Of a stretch of 64,000 bases of DNA, positions 1 to 10,407 are shown one piece after another. The first letter of the stretch is position 1. Every line of letters starts with the position of its first letter. Position numbers and translations under genes: made by a program. Origin of the DNA: Dryas octopetala (taxonomy: Eukaryota; Streptophyta; Magnoliopsida; Rosales; Rosaceae); contig OY992836.1 of the NCBI GenBank assembly GCA_963921425.1, positions 3,921,825-3,985,824 of the forward strand, read 5' to 3'. The notes below the pieces were generated by a model that had not been told where the DNA came from, made no database searches, and saw only the letters and a list, made by a program, of their open reading frames with translations.

Positions 1-41
1 TCACAAGTATCCTAATTGTATTTAGCAAGTTCAAGTCTTGT

Positions 42-44
<3 letters not shown>

Positions 45-75
<31 letters not shown>
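45..75. repeat. (TA)n microsatellite
   Basis: A pure TA dinucleotide run directly borders the first MITE. TA-rich runs recur at each MITE edge in this part of the window (486-505, 963-972, 1,355-1,374, 9,970-9,990), which suggests a preference for TA targets or growth of a TA target duplication. Confidence 0.9.
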
Positions 76-76
<1 letters not shown>

Positions 77-78
<2 letters not shown>

Positions 79-484
79 GGCCCTTCCAATAAGGGATCCC
101 TCATTTAGTGTTAAATGAGGGATCACCTTGTGGGGCCCACACGGGTCGTTTTGTGTTAACCCGAACCGTTCATTTTTTACATTTTCATTGATAGATCATC
201 CCTGCAAAAAATCTGCCAAATCGGAAATCGTTTACTTATTCGATTAAGCAGTCAAAGTTTAGGTGTTTATAGAGAAATTTGTTGTTCGTCCATTTGTTTT
301 AAACTTTGACCGCTTAAACAAATGGGTAAACGATTTCCGATTTGGCTGATTTTTTGCAGGGATGATCTATCAATGGAGATGTAAAAAATGGACGGTTCAG
401 ATTAACACAAAACGACCCGTGTGGGCCCCACAAGGTGATCTCTCATTTAACACTAAATGCGGGATCCCTTATTGGAAGGGCCCT
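77..484. mobile_element. MITE, family A (long terminal inverted repeats)
   Basis: The ends are inverted copies of each other: AGGGCCCTTCCAATAAGGG on the left and its complement on the right. Pairing continues inward for about 140 bases per arm, including the motif around GGTCGTTTTGTGTTAA and the GCAGGGATGATCTATC segment. There is no coding capacity. It is flanked by TA runs, so the exact target duplication cannot be read. The long arms and small size fit a non-autonomous DNA transposon; the superfamily is not certain. Confidence 0.8.
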
Positions 485-509
485 GTATATATATATATAT
501 ATATACAAA

Positions 510-903
510 ATGCTCTAAAGCTAACTAGTTAACAAGTTAATACAAAACTAACCACTATGTTGGGCCCACCACACAATGCAATCTCAAAATCTGAACCGTC
601 TATTTTTTAGGTCTTACTTCAAAGATCATCTCTGTAAAAAATATTCAAAATCAAAGTCATTTAGTCATTTGATTATAATAACAACTATTTATATGTTTTT
701 ATCGAAATCAGTGATCGTCTATTTATTTGATCACAATTAGATGACTAAATAATGATTTCCGATTTAGTTAAATTTTTGTAATATTGATCTTCGAAGTATG
801 GTCTAAAAAATAAACGGCTCGGATTATGAGATTAGTTATGTGGTGACCCTAAAAGCATGATTAGCTTTGTATTAACTTACTAACCAGTTAGTTAAAGAGC
901 GCT
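510..903. mobile_element. MITE, family B
   Basis: The terminal inverted repeats start GCTCTAAAGCTAACTAGTTA and match the complement of the right end near 860-903. The arms carry the same subterminal core seen in families A and C (CTGAACCGTC, then TTTTTTAGG, then GTAAAAAATATTC), although the tips differ. No ORF. Confidence 0.75.
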
Positions 904-972
904 CCTAAAAATTTTTAAAAAGAGTTAAAAGTCTTTAATGGCAACAAAAAATGATTAGCTCCTATATATATA

Positions 973-1354
973 CAGTAATGATCACTCGCTCACCATAGAG
1001 CGGGGAATTCCCCACTCACTTAACTACCCAGCAACGAATTTCAATGATCGGAACCATCCATATTTTAGAGCATCATTCAAATATCACCCTTGCAAAAAAT
1101 CAGCCAAATCGGAAACTGTTTAGTCATTCTATTACTGTCAACATCATTTCAACCTTATCTGACGAACTGTATTTGTCTGCAAAGTTTGGAGGACCAAACA
1201 ATTATCGATTTGGCTGATTTTTTACATGGACAACCCTTAAGGATGGACCTAAAAAATGGACGGTCCCGATCATTGAATTTCCCGCTCTGTGGTGAGCGAA
1301 TGGTTAGGTGAGTGGGGAATTCTCCGCTCCATAGTGAGCGAGTGATCATTTCTG
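973..1354. mobile_element. MITE, family C
   Basis: The inverted ends read CAGTAATGATCACTCGCTCA on the left, with a matching complement (GTGAGCGAGTGATCATTTCTG) on the right. The arms share the CGGACCGTCC-like core and the GCAAAAAATCAGCCAAATCG block with the neighbouring MITEs. A second copy lies at 9,992-10,351. Short open frames inside are chance products of the inverted arms. Confidence 0.8.
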
Positions 1355-1376
1355 TATATATATATATATATATATA

Positions 1377-1530
1377 AGAATGCTCTAAAACTAACTAGTT
1401 AGTAAGTTATACAAAACTAACCACCCTGTTGGCTCAACCGCACAATGTAATCTCAAAATCTGAACCGTCCATTTTTTAGGCCATACTTCAAAGACCATTC
1501 CCGTAAAAAATCTCCAAAATCAAAAGTCAT
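1377..1530. mobile_element. Half copy of MITE family B
   Basis: This repeats the left arm of the element at 510-903 (GCTCTAAAACTAACTAGTTA, then CTGAACCGTCCATTTTTTAGG) but has no right arm. It stops about 150 bases upstream of the eIF6-like start codon, so it may lie in that gene's promoter region. Confidence 0.65.
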
Positions 1531-1677
1531 TTCTATTAGTCGAACGCTTACATTTCTCTTGATGATTACAAGTTTGTTTTGTTTTCCTTTTTGCTGGTGT
1601 TTTTTTGGTTCTTAGTAGATTCTCTAGCACGCCCCCATTGTGACAAATTTCTATTAGTCGGACGCTTTGTTCAATCT

Positions 1678-3423
1678 ATGGCTACCAGTAAGCCTTTCTT
1701 TTCTCCTTCTTTTCCCGAAGATTGTTTTTATAATTGTTTCTAATTAATGAAAATCTAATTGGGTGTGAAGCATTGGAGAAATTCTCTGAGGTTGGGGCAT
1801 TCGCAAGGCTGACGAATGGTTACTGTCTTGTTTCCAATGGAGGCCCTGAGAACTTGTACTTCACATTTAAGGCATTGTTGGGAACTGCCATCCCTGTAGT
1901 TAAGACCTCCATCGGCGGCAATCACAACATTGGCCGCCTCTGCATTGGTATTCAATTCAATCCACTTCAATTTCATTTGCTTTGCCTTTCTATTTGAGAA
2001 ATTTAAAAAATTAACCCAAATTGAAGTTAATTAAAAATTTTTAACCTCTTTTTTAAATTTTTAGAAAATTGACTCTCAGATAGTGCTCAAGCTCCCCTCG
2101 AGCACTACTCGATAGGGTTCGAGTAATACTGAGGGGGGGGGGGGGTCGAGCACCTTTTTAGTTCGAGCACTACTCAAGAGTTAAAATTCTAAAAATTAAA
2201 AAAAAAAGGTTAAAAGTCTTTAATGACAATAAAAAATAATTAGCTTTTCAAATTTCTCTTTCTATCTTGTATTATTCAATAATTAAAATCTCAATTGCAG
2301 GAAACAAACATGGGCGTCTTCTTCCTCACAACACAACCGACCAAGGTCTTATTCCTATCTTTGTAACTTCTTCCCTATTTTTTTTTTTTTTTTTTATTTT
2401 ACGGGGAGGGGTTATGCTCTGTATAAATTCAATGCTTCTGTGATTTATTGACCTTCCTTTCTTATTGAAATTGAAGAATTCCATCACTTGATGAACTGCT
2501 TGTCTGATCAAGCTGTTGTTGTGCGCATTGAAGAGAGAATATCTGCTCTTGGTAATTATATTTTGAGCAATGATCATGTTGCTCTTAGACACCCTGATAC
2601 AAAAACAATCCTGTATAATCTCTATTTGCACTAGCAGTTCTTCTTTGATGGTATGTATGATGAAGAGAGCTATTAGCTAGAATCCTTTTCTTAGAAATTA
2701 AAGAGGAATTGAATGGGTGACACAACCTTGGTACCTACACTATAAACCTATCAAATTCTAAGCCTGTAGATGTTCTTTCGTTGGAAATGTTATGGGGTCA
2801 TATGTTGTAGGTTTAGTTTTTGTGAGCTTATGTTTTGACTGAGATCATATGCATAGGTTACAGGCAGTGTTTTTTGGCTTATTGTTTCAATAAGAATTTG
2901 GTTCTCATATGCTCCATCTCTAGCTTTTCTCTATTTAGCGGATGGACAGACCCAAAAAAAGATAAAAGAGCAGATGACATAAACTTTTGAATTTGTATAA
3001 ATTTTCAGATTGCTTCTACATTTCATTATTATTTGTTTATTTTTTATATTTTCTCAGGGAAACTGAGGAATGCATTCACGATGTTCTTGGAGTGGAGCCT
3101 TTTAGGGAGATTGCTCTTAATAATCATTTGGGCAGTTACTGTGTCCTTTCGAACAAAGGTGGCTTGGTAAGAACACGTCTCTTATAGTTGCTTCATCTTA
3201 TCCCCTCTCTTATAGTTGCACAAAAAAAAAGGTGTGCAAATAGCAGCACTCATTATAATTTCTCTCATACGTGGTGTAGGTTCATCCCGACACGTCTACC
3301 CTGGAGGGCCTGGACATAGATGACATTTCAACAATTACTGGGATCTCTGTGGTTGCTGGGACAATCAACTGCGGTAGTAAAGATATAGCTGGTGGCATGA
3401 TAGTAAACGACTGGGCAGCCTAG
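1678..3423 (+). CDS. eIF6-like protein, C-terminally truncated (possible pseudogene)
   Basis: This resembles eukaryotic translation initiation factor 6, the pentein-fold protein that binds the 60S ribosomal subunit and prevents early joining with 40S. Six exons fit GT/AG borders and stay in frame: 1678-1687, 1771-1947, 2301-2345, 2477-2612, 3058-3166 and 3280-3423, giving about 206 residues. Recognisable blocks are EVGAFARLTNGYCLV, AIPVVKTSIGG, GRLLPHNTTDQ, VVVRIEERISALGN, ETEECIHDVLGVE, GSYCVLSNKGGL and VVAGTINCGS. The start is the ATG at 1678, which with exon 2 gives MATTLEKF, close to the family's MATRLQFEN. The reading frame ends NDWAA then TAG, just before an A-run at 3,424. Family members are about 245 residues, so the last 40 or so are missing. 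Several otherwise conserved residues also differ. It is a diverged paralogue that may be transcribed but probably lacks normal function. The family call is strong; the exon 4 donor is the weakest border. Confidence 0.75.
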
Positions 3424-4677
3424 AAAAAAAAAAAAAAAAATCTCACTCATTTGAGTTCATTAATCCCTTAAGAGAAAGCCTGAGAAAGTAAAACTCATTT
3501 GTATATGATGTGTTTTGTTCTTTTATATAATGTTCCCCGACAGTCCTAATTTTGGATGCTTTAAGATAGGATGTAATAGCATTGTGGTTATCTGAAATCA
3601 ATATGAATCGATCCTTTATAATAGCATGTAATAGCATTGTAGGATGCTTTAAAGAGTATATGATGTGAATTTTATTAGTTTTTGATATGTTTATATAAGT
3701 AAAACATAAGTGAACATGTGTGGCAATCGTTCACCACTTAGTGAACAGTATTCTGTGCTCGGTCAATAGTATTACACGCTCGACTCATTAAAGTGAATAT
3801 GTCTGTCATCGTATTTTTGCAGGTTGGTCATTCGATCATGGGCTTTTATGTTTTGGCAGCTTCCCTACCGACGGGGGGGGGGGGGAACTCAACCCGCCCA
3901 TGCCAACCGACGCCCAAGCCTAAATGGAAAAATGATATGTGCAACGTGTCTACCTCATCATACAGTTCTTGGTAATAGTCAAGATACAAAGGTCCCCACG
4001 TTAGCAGGCATAGCATATATACACAAACACAAGTGAGAGATGTCAACAAGAATGTTGTGAGCCGACAAAACAAATAACAAAAACAAAGATGTTGTACATG
4101 ATTTAAATTTTAGTAATAGAAAGACAGACAGAGTGATTACTATCCCATGCCATTGAACTTGTTCCTTATTTTGTTGCCTTGTGAATTGGAGATGTGACAT
4201 GGTTCAATTTCTAGTCCACGTCCTACTCCATCCTCGTTTGGTCAAAACGGTTGGCAATTAATTTATCTTGTTTAATTTTTGCATATATACAATGGTTGAT
4301 TGAATCGTGTATGAAACCAGATTTGGATTTATTGTAAGAGGTAATTTAACTTTCACAAAATATAATTAATAAGCCACCCTTGTGTCTTTAGGTTGTTTAA
4401 GCCACCCTTCAACCCAATATTGGAGTTGCCAATGAAGTAGCCGACTTGCCGCTTAAACATTTAGGCTAGTGTAGATTGATTCCTTGTATAGCTCGTCTCC
4501 TGTCTAACTCAGTGTTAGTAGCCCCCTGATACGCCCTTTGTGTGCGTAAATTGACTTTCTCATCATAATATTACAATTTTTTTGTTTAATGTTAACTCAC
4601 AATTATATTTTATTATTTTAACTTAAATTATTTATTTAATAATTGTTTCTAAAACCCTAACAGATAGATAAATATAG
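3424..4677. other. Intergenic, no gene recognised
   Basis: AT-rich sequence with an A-run directly after the eIF6-like stop and a 12-base G run at about 3,879. The open frames here are short, overlap on both strands and look like no known protein. Confidence 0.5.
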
Positions 4678-5575
4678 AGGGCTGCTATTTGCACACCCTT
4701 TTTTTTCTTTTTGCACACACTTTTCTCCTACACACCCCCTATCTTCTTCAAAAATTTAAAATTTCTCATTAACACACCCCTCTAATTACCCTAATACCCC
4801 TATTTTATACATTTCACACACCCCCTATCTCTCTCCCAAAATTTAAAATTTCTCCTACACACCCCTTCACCCACCACACCTCATCAACTCATACCAAAAA
4901 AAAAAAAAACACAGCCCCTCCCCCTCCCTCACCCTCACCCGACCACCTCCCTCCCTCTCTCCTTCCCTCACCGACCACTTCCCTTTCTCTCTCCTCTCCC
5001 CGCAGCACCACCCTCCTATCTCTCTCTCTTCTTCCCGCAGCACCACCCTCCCTCTCTCTCCTCCCCTCCGAACACCATTAAAAAAAAAAATTTCAGTTCG
5101 GCAGACCAGTGCCGAACTGGGCTGTTTCGTTCGGCACTCATCCGCCGAACAATCCTGTTATATTCGGTGGATGAGTGCCGAACGAAACAGCCCGGTTCGG
5201 CACTGGTCCGCCGAACCTGCCGAACTGATTTTTTTTTTTTTTAATGGTGGCTGGTTCTGGGCTTCGAGGTGGAAGACGAGGTGCTGCGGGCGGAGGTGTA
5301 GCAGCGTGTGGGAGGACAGCGGGCTGGGTGATGCGCGCAGGCAGTTGCGAAGAGGTGGTCACCGATCTTGAAGGCAGACAGAGAAAGGGAGAGAGGAGAG
5401 ATGGAAGGAGAGAGAGAGAAAGCCGCTGGTGGTCTCTGTTCGCGGGGAGGTGGCCAGCGATGGCAGGCGTGGCCAAGGTTGGCGGCGCCCTTTGTGTAAA
5501 AAAAAAAAAATCTTACTTATAGATATATTTAGAGGGCTGCTATTTGCACACCCTCTTTTTTCTTTTTGCACACCC
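4678..5575. repeat. Foldback-like repeat bounded by direct repeats
   Basis: A 45-base segment beginning AGAGGGCTGCTATTTGCACA occurs at about 4,678 and again, in the same orientation, at about 5,532. Between them the left half is almost purine-poor (C/T-rich) and the right half is G/A-rich, so the two halves can pair loosely across a central hairpin at 5,071-5,248. No coding capacity is convincing; the ORFs on both strands mirror one another. Confidence 0.55.
5071..5248. repeat. GC-rich near-perfect hairpin
   Basis: The arms read CACCATTAAAA..., then GTTCGGCAGACCAGTGCCGAAC and onward, and are mirrored by CGGTTCGGCACTGGTCCGCCG to the end at TTTTAATGGTG. The centre is near 5,160. The motif TTCGGC or GCCGAA recurs many times. 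It is far richer in GC and CpG than its surroundings. Confidence 0.75.
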
Positions 5576-5703
5576 CTTTTGAAAAAAAAAAAAAACTCAA
5601 AAAAAGAAAGACCACTTTGGCCCTCCCCTCACCCACACACCCACACACCCCATTCCCATCCTTTTATTTTTTTTTTTTTTCCATAGTCTCTAACTTATCT
5701 ATT

Positions 5704-6580
5704 TAGAGGAAATTGCACCATTGATCCACTTTTAAAAAAAAAAGTTTCATATTAGTCCACGATCTTTTTTTCATTTCATATTGGTCCACTAACTTTGTGA
5801 TGTTTCCCATTGTGATCCAAAACGTCAAATTAGCACAAACGACCGCATATTCTAGTAATGTACATGTTGCGCACATGAGACATTGTTGTGGTCCACTAAT
5901 TCTTCACTCAAAATAGGCTCATTCGTGCTTCGTGCCGTGCTCGAGCCGACCCAATTATTTTAAACCTTAAGCTTAGCCCAACCCAATTATTTTAAACTTT
6001 AAGCTCAGCCCAGCCCATAACAGTTCGTTCCAGCCCGGCCCGATTAATTATTTTAATTAATTATTATTATTTAATAAATCAAAGAAATAATTTTTAAAAT
6101 TAATCAACAATGTCAATATAAATTTTTTTTAAAATAGAAATTAACAAGAAATAAGTTTGTAATTGAATATGTAATTGTATTTAGTTTTTTGGAAATATTT
6201 TTATTTATGGAACTAAAAATTAGTCTTTAAATTTTCAAAAAACAATTGAGAAACTAATATAAACGGGTTAGCCAAGACAAGCTTGTGCTGGGTTAGCCCA
6301 ATAGGATAGAAAACCTTGGCTCGGCCCAACCCACTTAATGACGGGCCGAGCCGACTTTAAACGGGCCATGCTCGTACCGGACTCAGGTCGGCCCGGGCCA
6401 ATGTACACCTCTAGCAGTACATGACTAAAATAGATAGCCGTTTGTGCTAATTTGACGGTTTGGACCATAATAGAACACGTCACAAAGTTAATGGACCAAT
6501 ATAAAACGAAAAAAAAAAAAAAACGTGAACAAATATGGAACTAAGTGAAAACTAAATGGACCAATTGTGCAATTTTCTCT
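5704..6580. mobile_element. MITE with a second MITE nested inside
   Basis: Outer inverted ends: GAAATTGCACCATTGATCCA on the left and its near complement at 6,557-6,580, pairing over about 150 bases and including the CAAATTAGCACAAACG block. The pairing breaks off near 5,870 and resumes near 6,415. The DNA between is a different element: it is rich in GGCCC/GGGCC and ends CCAATGTACACCTCTA, which is typical of short hAT-like elements. The outer element is therefore older. Confidence 0.65.
5880..6414. mobile_element. Inner hAT-like MITE
   Basis: It lies between the two interrupted halves of the outer MITE. The right tip, read on the minus strand, is TAGAGGTGTACATTGG, a common hAT-like end. GGCC-type words near both edges (AGCCCAACCC left, GGCTCGGCCC right) suggest subterminal repeats. 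The left tip and target duplication are not resolved. Confidence 0.45.
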
Positions 6581-6599
6581 ATCTATTTGTAATAAAATA

Positions 6600-7416
6600 A
6601 ATATTATTTAGCTAAGTTTTTTCTTTGGGCTTATGTTATAACGTGGTTTGATTGAGAGAGAGACCGAGAGAGTAGCGGGTTAGTGCTTTGATTTATTGTA
6701 TTTAATTTAAATTTTGTTAAATTAATGTTTTACTCTTTTGCCCTTACTTTATGTAATTATTTTACTGTAGCATTTTTTAGTAGGAGGGTATTTTTGAATT
6801 TTATTAAAATTTAACCTAAGATGGGAGTTGTCGTAAGTTCGTAACCCTAATTTTTCCTTATTTATTTTTGCCTTGTCAATTTATTTCTCAACTTAATTTA
6901 ACAGGAATTAGGTTTTATTCATTGGTGTTAACCTATTTTTCTGAAGACCATATCACTAAGGAGAGGCTTTGGTAGTGTAGAACTTAGTTTTTTGATAATG
7001 ACGTTTGGTTGGTGAAAATCTGAATTCGAGAGAACGAATTATGAATTTATGAAGTTGGATAATTATTTTTAGGCTATTATTTTATTTTTCAGAATTTAAT
7101 TTTGGGAATTTGGAATTTCCATAAAAATTATGGAAAAATATATTTTTTTGAGGCCATAAATAAATAGTGCTGAGTCTCACTAATGGTTTTATATTATTGC
7201 TACTGTCTAATACTAGCAATTTTTTAATTTAGTTCAGAATGTAGTTGTTACTGTTTGTCAGTAACAACCTTATTGTTATTGTTTAATAATAACAATCTAT
7301 CACATCTATTTATGTTTTAACAATGACAATCTACCCTTATATCATATTGCTAAAAAAAAATGAACATGTATAAATTTAGTTCAATAGCCTAAAAGCAAGA
7401 ACAACACCTGACAAGT
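6600..7416. other. AT-rich intergenic, no gene
   Basis: Low-complexity AT-rich DNA with short inverted words of the type TACTGTTTGTCAGTAACA near 7,200-7,310. No ORF or splice-linked exon looks real. Confidence 0.4.
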
Positions 7417-7535
7417 TATAATAGTTTAATAATAAAATAATGAAAGGTACATAAAAAGCATAGTGGAGCAGGTGGCAAGTTGTAAGAGTTTAATAATAAA
7501 ATAATGAAAGGTACATGAAAAGCATAGTAGAGCGT
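7417..7535. repeat. Short tandem duplication, unit about 67 bp
   Basis: The block containing AGTTTAATAATAAAATAATG and AAAGGTACATAAAAAGCATA appears twice in a row with few changes. Confidence 0.75.
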
Positions 7536-7580
7536 TAGTTTTTTTTTTTTTTTTTGGCCAAATAGTAGAGCGTTAGTTAT
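7525..7580 (-). mobile_element. Tiny truncated retro-insertion with target duplication
   Basis: AGTAGAGCGTTAGTT occurs on both sides of a block made of about 18 T and GGCCAAAT. This fits an extremely 5'-truncated LINE- or SINE-type insertion on the minus strand, leaving only the poly(A) tail and a few bases. Confidence 0.5.
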
Positions 7581-8577
7581 GCTAGGCAGATAGAGAAAAA
7601 CCCGTGGCAAATTGGCAATATGATAATTTTGATTTATTTTAATGGCTTTTCTCACAATTGATTTAGGCCTTTTAAAAAGTGGACCGCTATGATAATTTAC
7701 TGTAGCGGGTGGGCTATGTAATCAGCCCTTTTTCGCAACTGAACAGTCTGGACTTAAAAAAAAAAAAAAAAACCTCAAATTATTTAAGTTTGGAGGATTT
7801 TAGAAAATAGAAAAATAAAAGGAAATCTAGATCGCTGACGTGGCACGATTTGGAGCGTCGATCACTCATGATCAGACGGCCTCAAATGCAGAAGAAGGTG
7901 ACCCGGTTCCAGTGTGGTGCAGCGTATGATAATTACTGTGCATATGTGATCTGAGACACACGCCAACGACAATGAAACTCCACTACATGTCCCAAACAAC
8001 ATGATGTTAATTTTCTCTTCATACCCAATATCCAACCTAATCCTCTTACTTTCTCTCACAAACTAACCCGCACCTCGACCCAGCGGGTACTGCATGACCC
8101 AGATTGATTTTAACACTCAAATTAATATTTTTCACTCATTTTTAGCCATTGATTTCAACTTTTAATCCTAGCCCTCGATTTCTACATTCAATCCTCACCA
8201 TCCATTTGTAGAGTTTTGTAAATAGAGAGGCACCCCCTCACTTCTCATTTACTTTTTTTTCCAGCTGAAATTTGTAGAGTTGAGAGATTTTCTCTCAACA
8301 AAAAATTGTGAAAATTAGCCATATTTTGGTAATCAACCTTGAAGTAGTTCCTAGTTAAATATTTGAGTGGGTTGTTCCATTAGGTGCCCAATAAGAATTT
8401 GCACCCGGAACATAACAATCAAATATTCGGCAATTTGTAGGGAGACTCTGCGGAAGTTCCGACTCTCCCCTAAGGTTAGACACACCAGTGAGATACTTTG
8501 AGAACCGTGAATTTGGTTAAGTTTATTACATTAAGTTTAGGTCGGGAATTGGGGAATTCTTGTAGGTCTACGGAATT
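7581..8577. other. Intergenic, no gene recognised
   Basis: A-runs at about 7,757 and mixed AT-rich DNA. The short ORF at 7,862-8,059 on the minus strand has no recognisable motif. Confidence 0.4.
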
Positions 8578-8745
8578 TTTGCAAAGAGAAGGGAATAGAG
8601 AGAGGGCAAATAGAGGGAGAGACAGGAAAATAGAGGGTTAAAGGCGAAAATAGAGGGAGAAAGGGAAAAAGATGAAAGGGAGCAGTGGAAGAGAAAGACA
8701 TAGACAAAGACAGAGAGAATGAGAGAGAGAGAGAGGGGAGGAGAA
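8578..8745 (+). repeat. Polypurine tract
   Basis: About 165 bases of nearly pure A and G on the plus strand, with imperfect repeats of AATAGAGGGAGA. Such tracts can form triplex or other non-B DNA. The reverse-strand ORF across it is a low-complexity artefact. Confidence 0.7.
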
Positions 8746-8754
8746 GTCACTGAT

Positions 8755-8930
8755 AATGAGGTAGGCACTACATTGGCATTTCTAATGGTTGAATTGACAG
8801 ACTTGATGAAATTGGATATTTTTGTAACAAAAGTTGAAATTCTAGTGGTAAAGTGAGACATTCAAAGTTGTAGGGGTAATGTGAGACAAAGTCATACTTT
8901 CAAGTGTCATTCACATAAATATATATATAT
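8755..8930 (+). repeat. Direct repeat copy 1 (pair with 9,810-9,985)
   Basis: Shares a run of diverged blocks with 9,810-9,985: CATTGGCATTTCTAA, GACTTGATGAAATTGG, GGTAAAGTGAGACATTCAAA, GACAAAGTCATACTTTCA. Each copy is followed by a TA-rich run and a MITE. Confidence 0.65.
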
Positions 8931-8956
8931 AGGGACTATATATATATATATGTACA

Positions 8957-9160
8957 ATTCTTCTCTAGAGAGAATGTCTACATTTTTCAAAATTTGCAGA
9001 TGCCGACACAGTGCCAACATGGGGTAGACAGGTGTCAACACGAAATTTCACAACTTGTTACAACGCATTATCTGTGTCGACACACTGTCTACCCTATGTC
9101 GGCACTGTGTCGGTATCATCAAATTTTGAAAAATGCGGACATTCTCTCTAGAGAAGGACT
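8957..9160. mobile_element. MITE, family D
   Basis: Inverted ends TTCTTCTCTAGAGAGAATGT and their complement, with paired inner blocks GTCGACACACTG and CAGTGCCAACATGGGGTAGA. No coding capacity. Confidence 0.75.
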
Positions 9161-9169
9161 ATATATATA

Positions 9170-9325
9170 GACAGTATGTCAATATGAAATTTCAAAACTT
9201 ACTGCAGTACATCATATGTGGAATTTGGTGTCGACACAATATCTACCTCATGTCGGTACTGTGTCGGCATCCGCAAATTTTGAAAAAATACCGACATCCT
9301 CTCTAGAGAAAAATTATATATATAT
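9170..9325. mobile_element. Half copy of MITE family D
   Basis: Repeats the right half of the element at 8,957-9,160 (TGTCGACACAATATCTACC, then GTACTGTGTCGGCATC, then CTCTCTAGAGAA) with no left half. Confidence 0.6.
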
Positions 9326-9329
9326 ATAT

Positions 9330-9745
9330 ACAGTTTTTCTCTACGGCAGATGTTTCCTTTTTTTTTTTTTGCGGATTTCTAGTGCTGAGCGCTCGGCATC
9401 GACGGTGAGTGCTCGACAATAGTTTTTTTTATAACAGCCGAGCGCTGCAACAAGCGCTCGACACTATTTCTTCCACTTATTATTGAGGGTACTTCCCGAC
9501 GGTTCACCTCATACCCTCATTGGGTGTAGAATAGGACTTGTAGAGGCTGCATGTTAGGTTTTAACTCTGGGAGTCCAAAATCCCGGAGTTAAAACATAAA
9601 ATAAAGTAGACAAACTAGTGCCGATCTCTCGGGAGAAGAAGAAAAAGACATTTTCAAGCAATCGACAACGATACCAAGCGCTTGGCAAAGGAAATTCGTG
9701 AAAAAAAAAAATTACGAGCGTCCGCCCTAGAGGTCTATATATATA
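9330..9745. other. Repeat-like sequence with GCGCTCGGC words
   Basis: Contains several GCGCTCGGC/GAGCGCTC words in both orientations and loosely inverted edges (CTCTACGGCAGATG with CGTCCGCCCTAGAG). Probably another decayed element. No gene. Confidence 0.3.
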
Positions 9746-9809
9746 TATATGCTTAAAAAAATCACAAAATTAGAGTGAATGTGATTCAATACAACAATTC
9801 TCTATAAGA

Positions 9810-9985
9810 GCAACTGAATAAACTCATTTGCATTTCTAACAGTTGGATTGAAAGACTTGACATAATCGAGCATTTTATAACTAAAGTTGAAGTTTGGGTG
9901 GTAAAATAGGACATTTAAAGGTGTATGGGATAATGTGAGACACAGTCATACTTTTAGGTGATATTCATATATATGTATATATATA
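9810..9985 (+). repeat. Direct repeat copy 2
   Basis: Diverged second copy of 8,755-8,930. See that entry. Confidence 0.65.
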
Positions 9986-9991
9986 TATATA

Positions 9992-10351
9992 AATGATCAC
10001 TTGCTCACTATAGAGCAAAGAATTCCCTGCTCACCTCAGAGTGGGGAATTCAACGATCGGGATCGTCCATTTTTTAGGTTCATCCTCAAAGGTCGTCCCT
10101 GTAAAAAATCAGCTAAATCGATAATTGTTCGGTTCTCCAAATGTTGTAGACAAATACAATTCGTTAGATAAGGTTGAAATGATGTTGACAGTAATACACT
10201 GACTAAACAGTTTTCGATTTAGCTGATTTTTTGCAAGGGTGATCTTTGAATGATGCGCTAAAATATGGACGGTTCCGATCATTAAAATTCGTTGTTAGGT
10301 AGTTAGGTGAGCGGGGAATTTCCCGCTCTATAGTGAGCGAGTGATCATTAC
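9992..10351. mobile_element. MITE family C, second copy
   Basis: Ends AATGATCACTTGCTCACTAT and GTGAGCGAGTGATCATTACTG, with the same internal core as 973-1,354. TA-rich DNA adjoins the left end. Confidence 0.75.
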
Positions 10352-10407
10352 TGATAAGCTTTGAAAAAATCACAAAATTAAAGTGGATGTGATTCATTGT
10401 TCTATAC

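Noticed and set aside
5138-5686. Overlapping ORFs on both strands
   Set aside because: They lie in a foldback with mirrored composition; no motif, and several end in codons from A- or T-runs.
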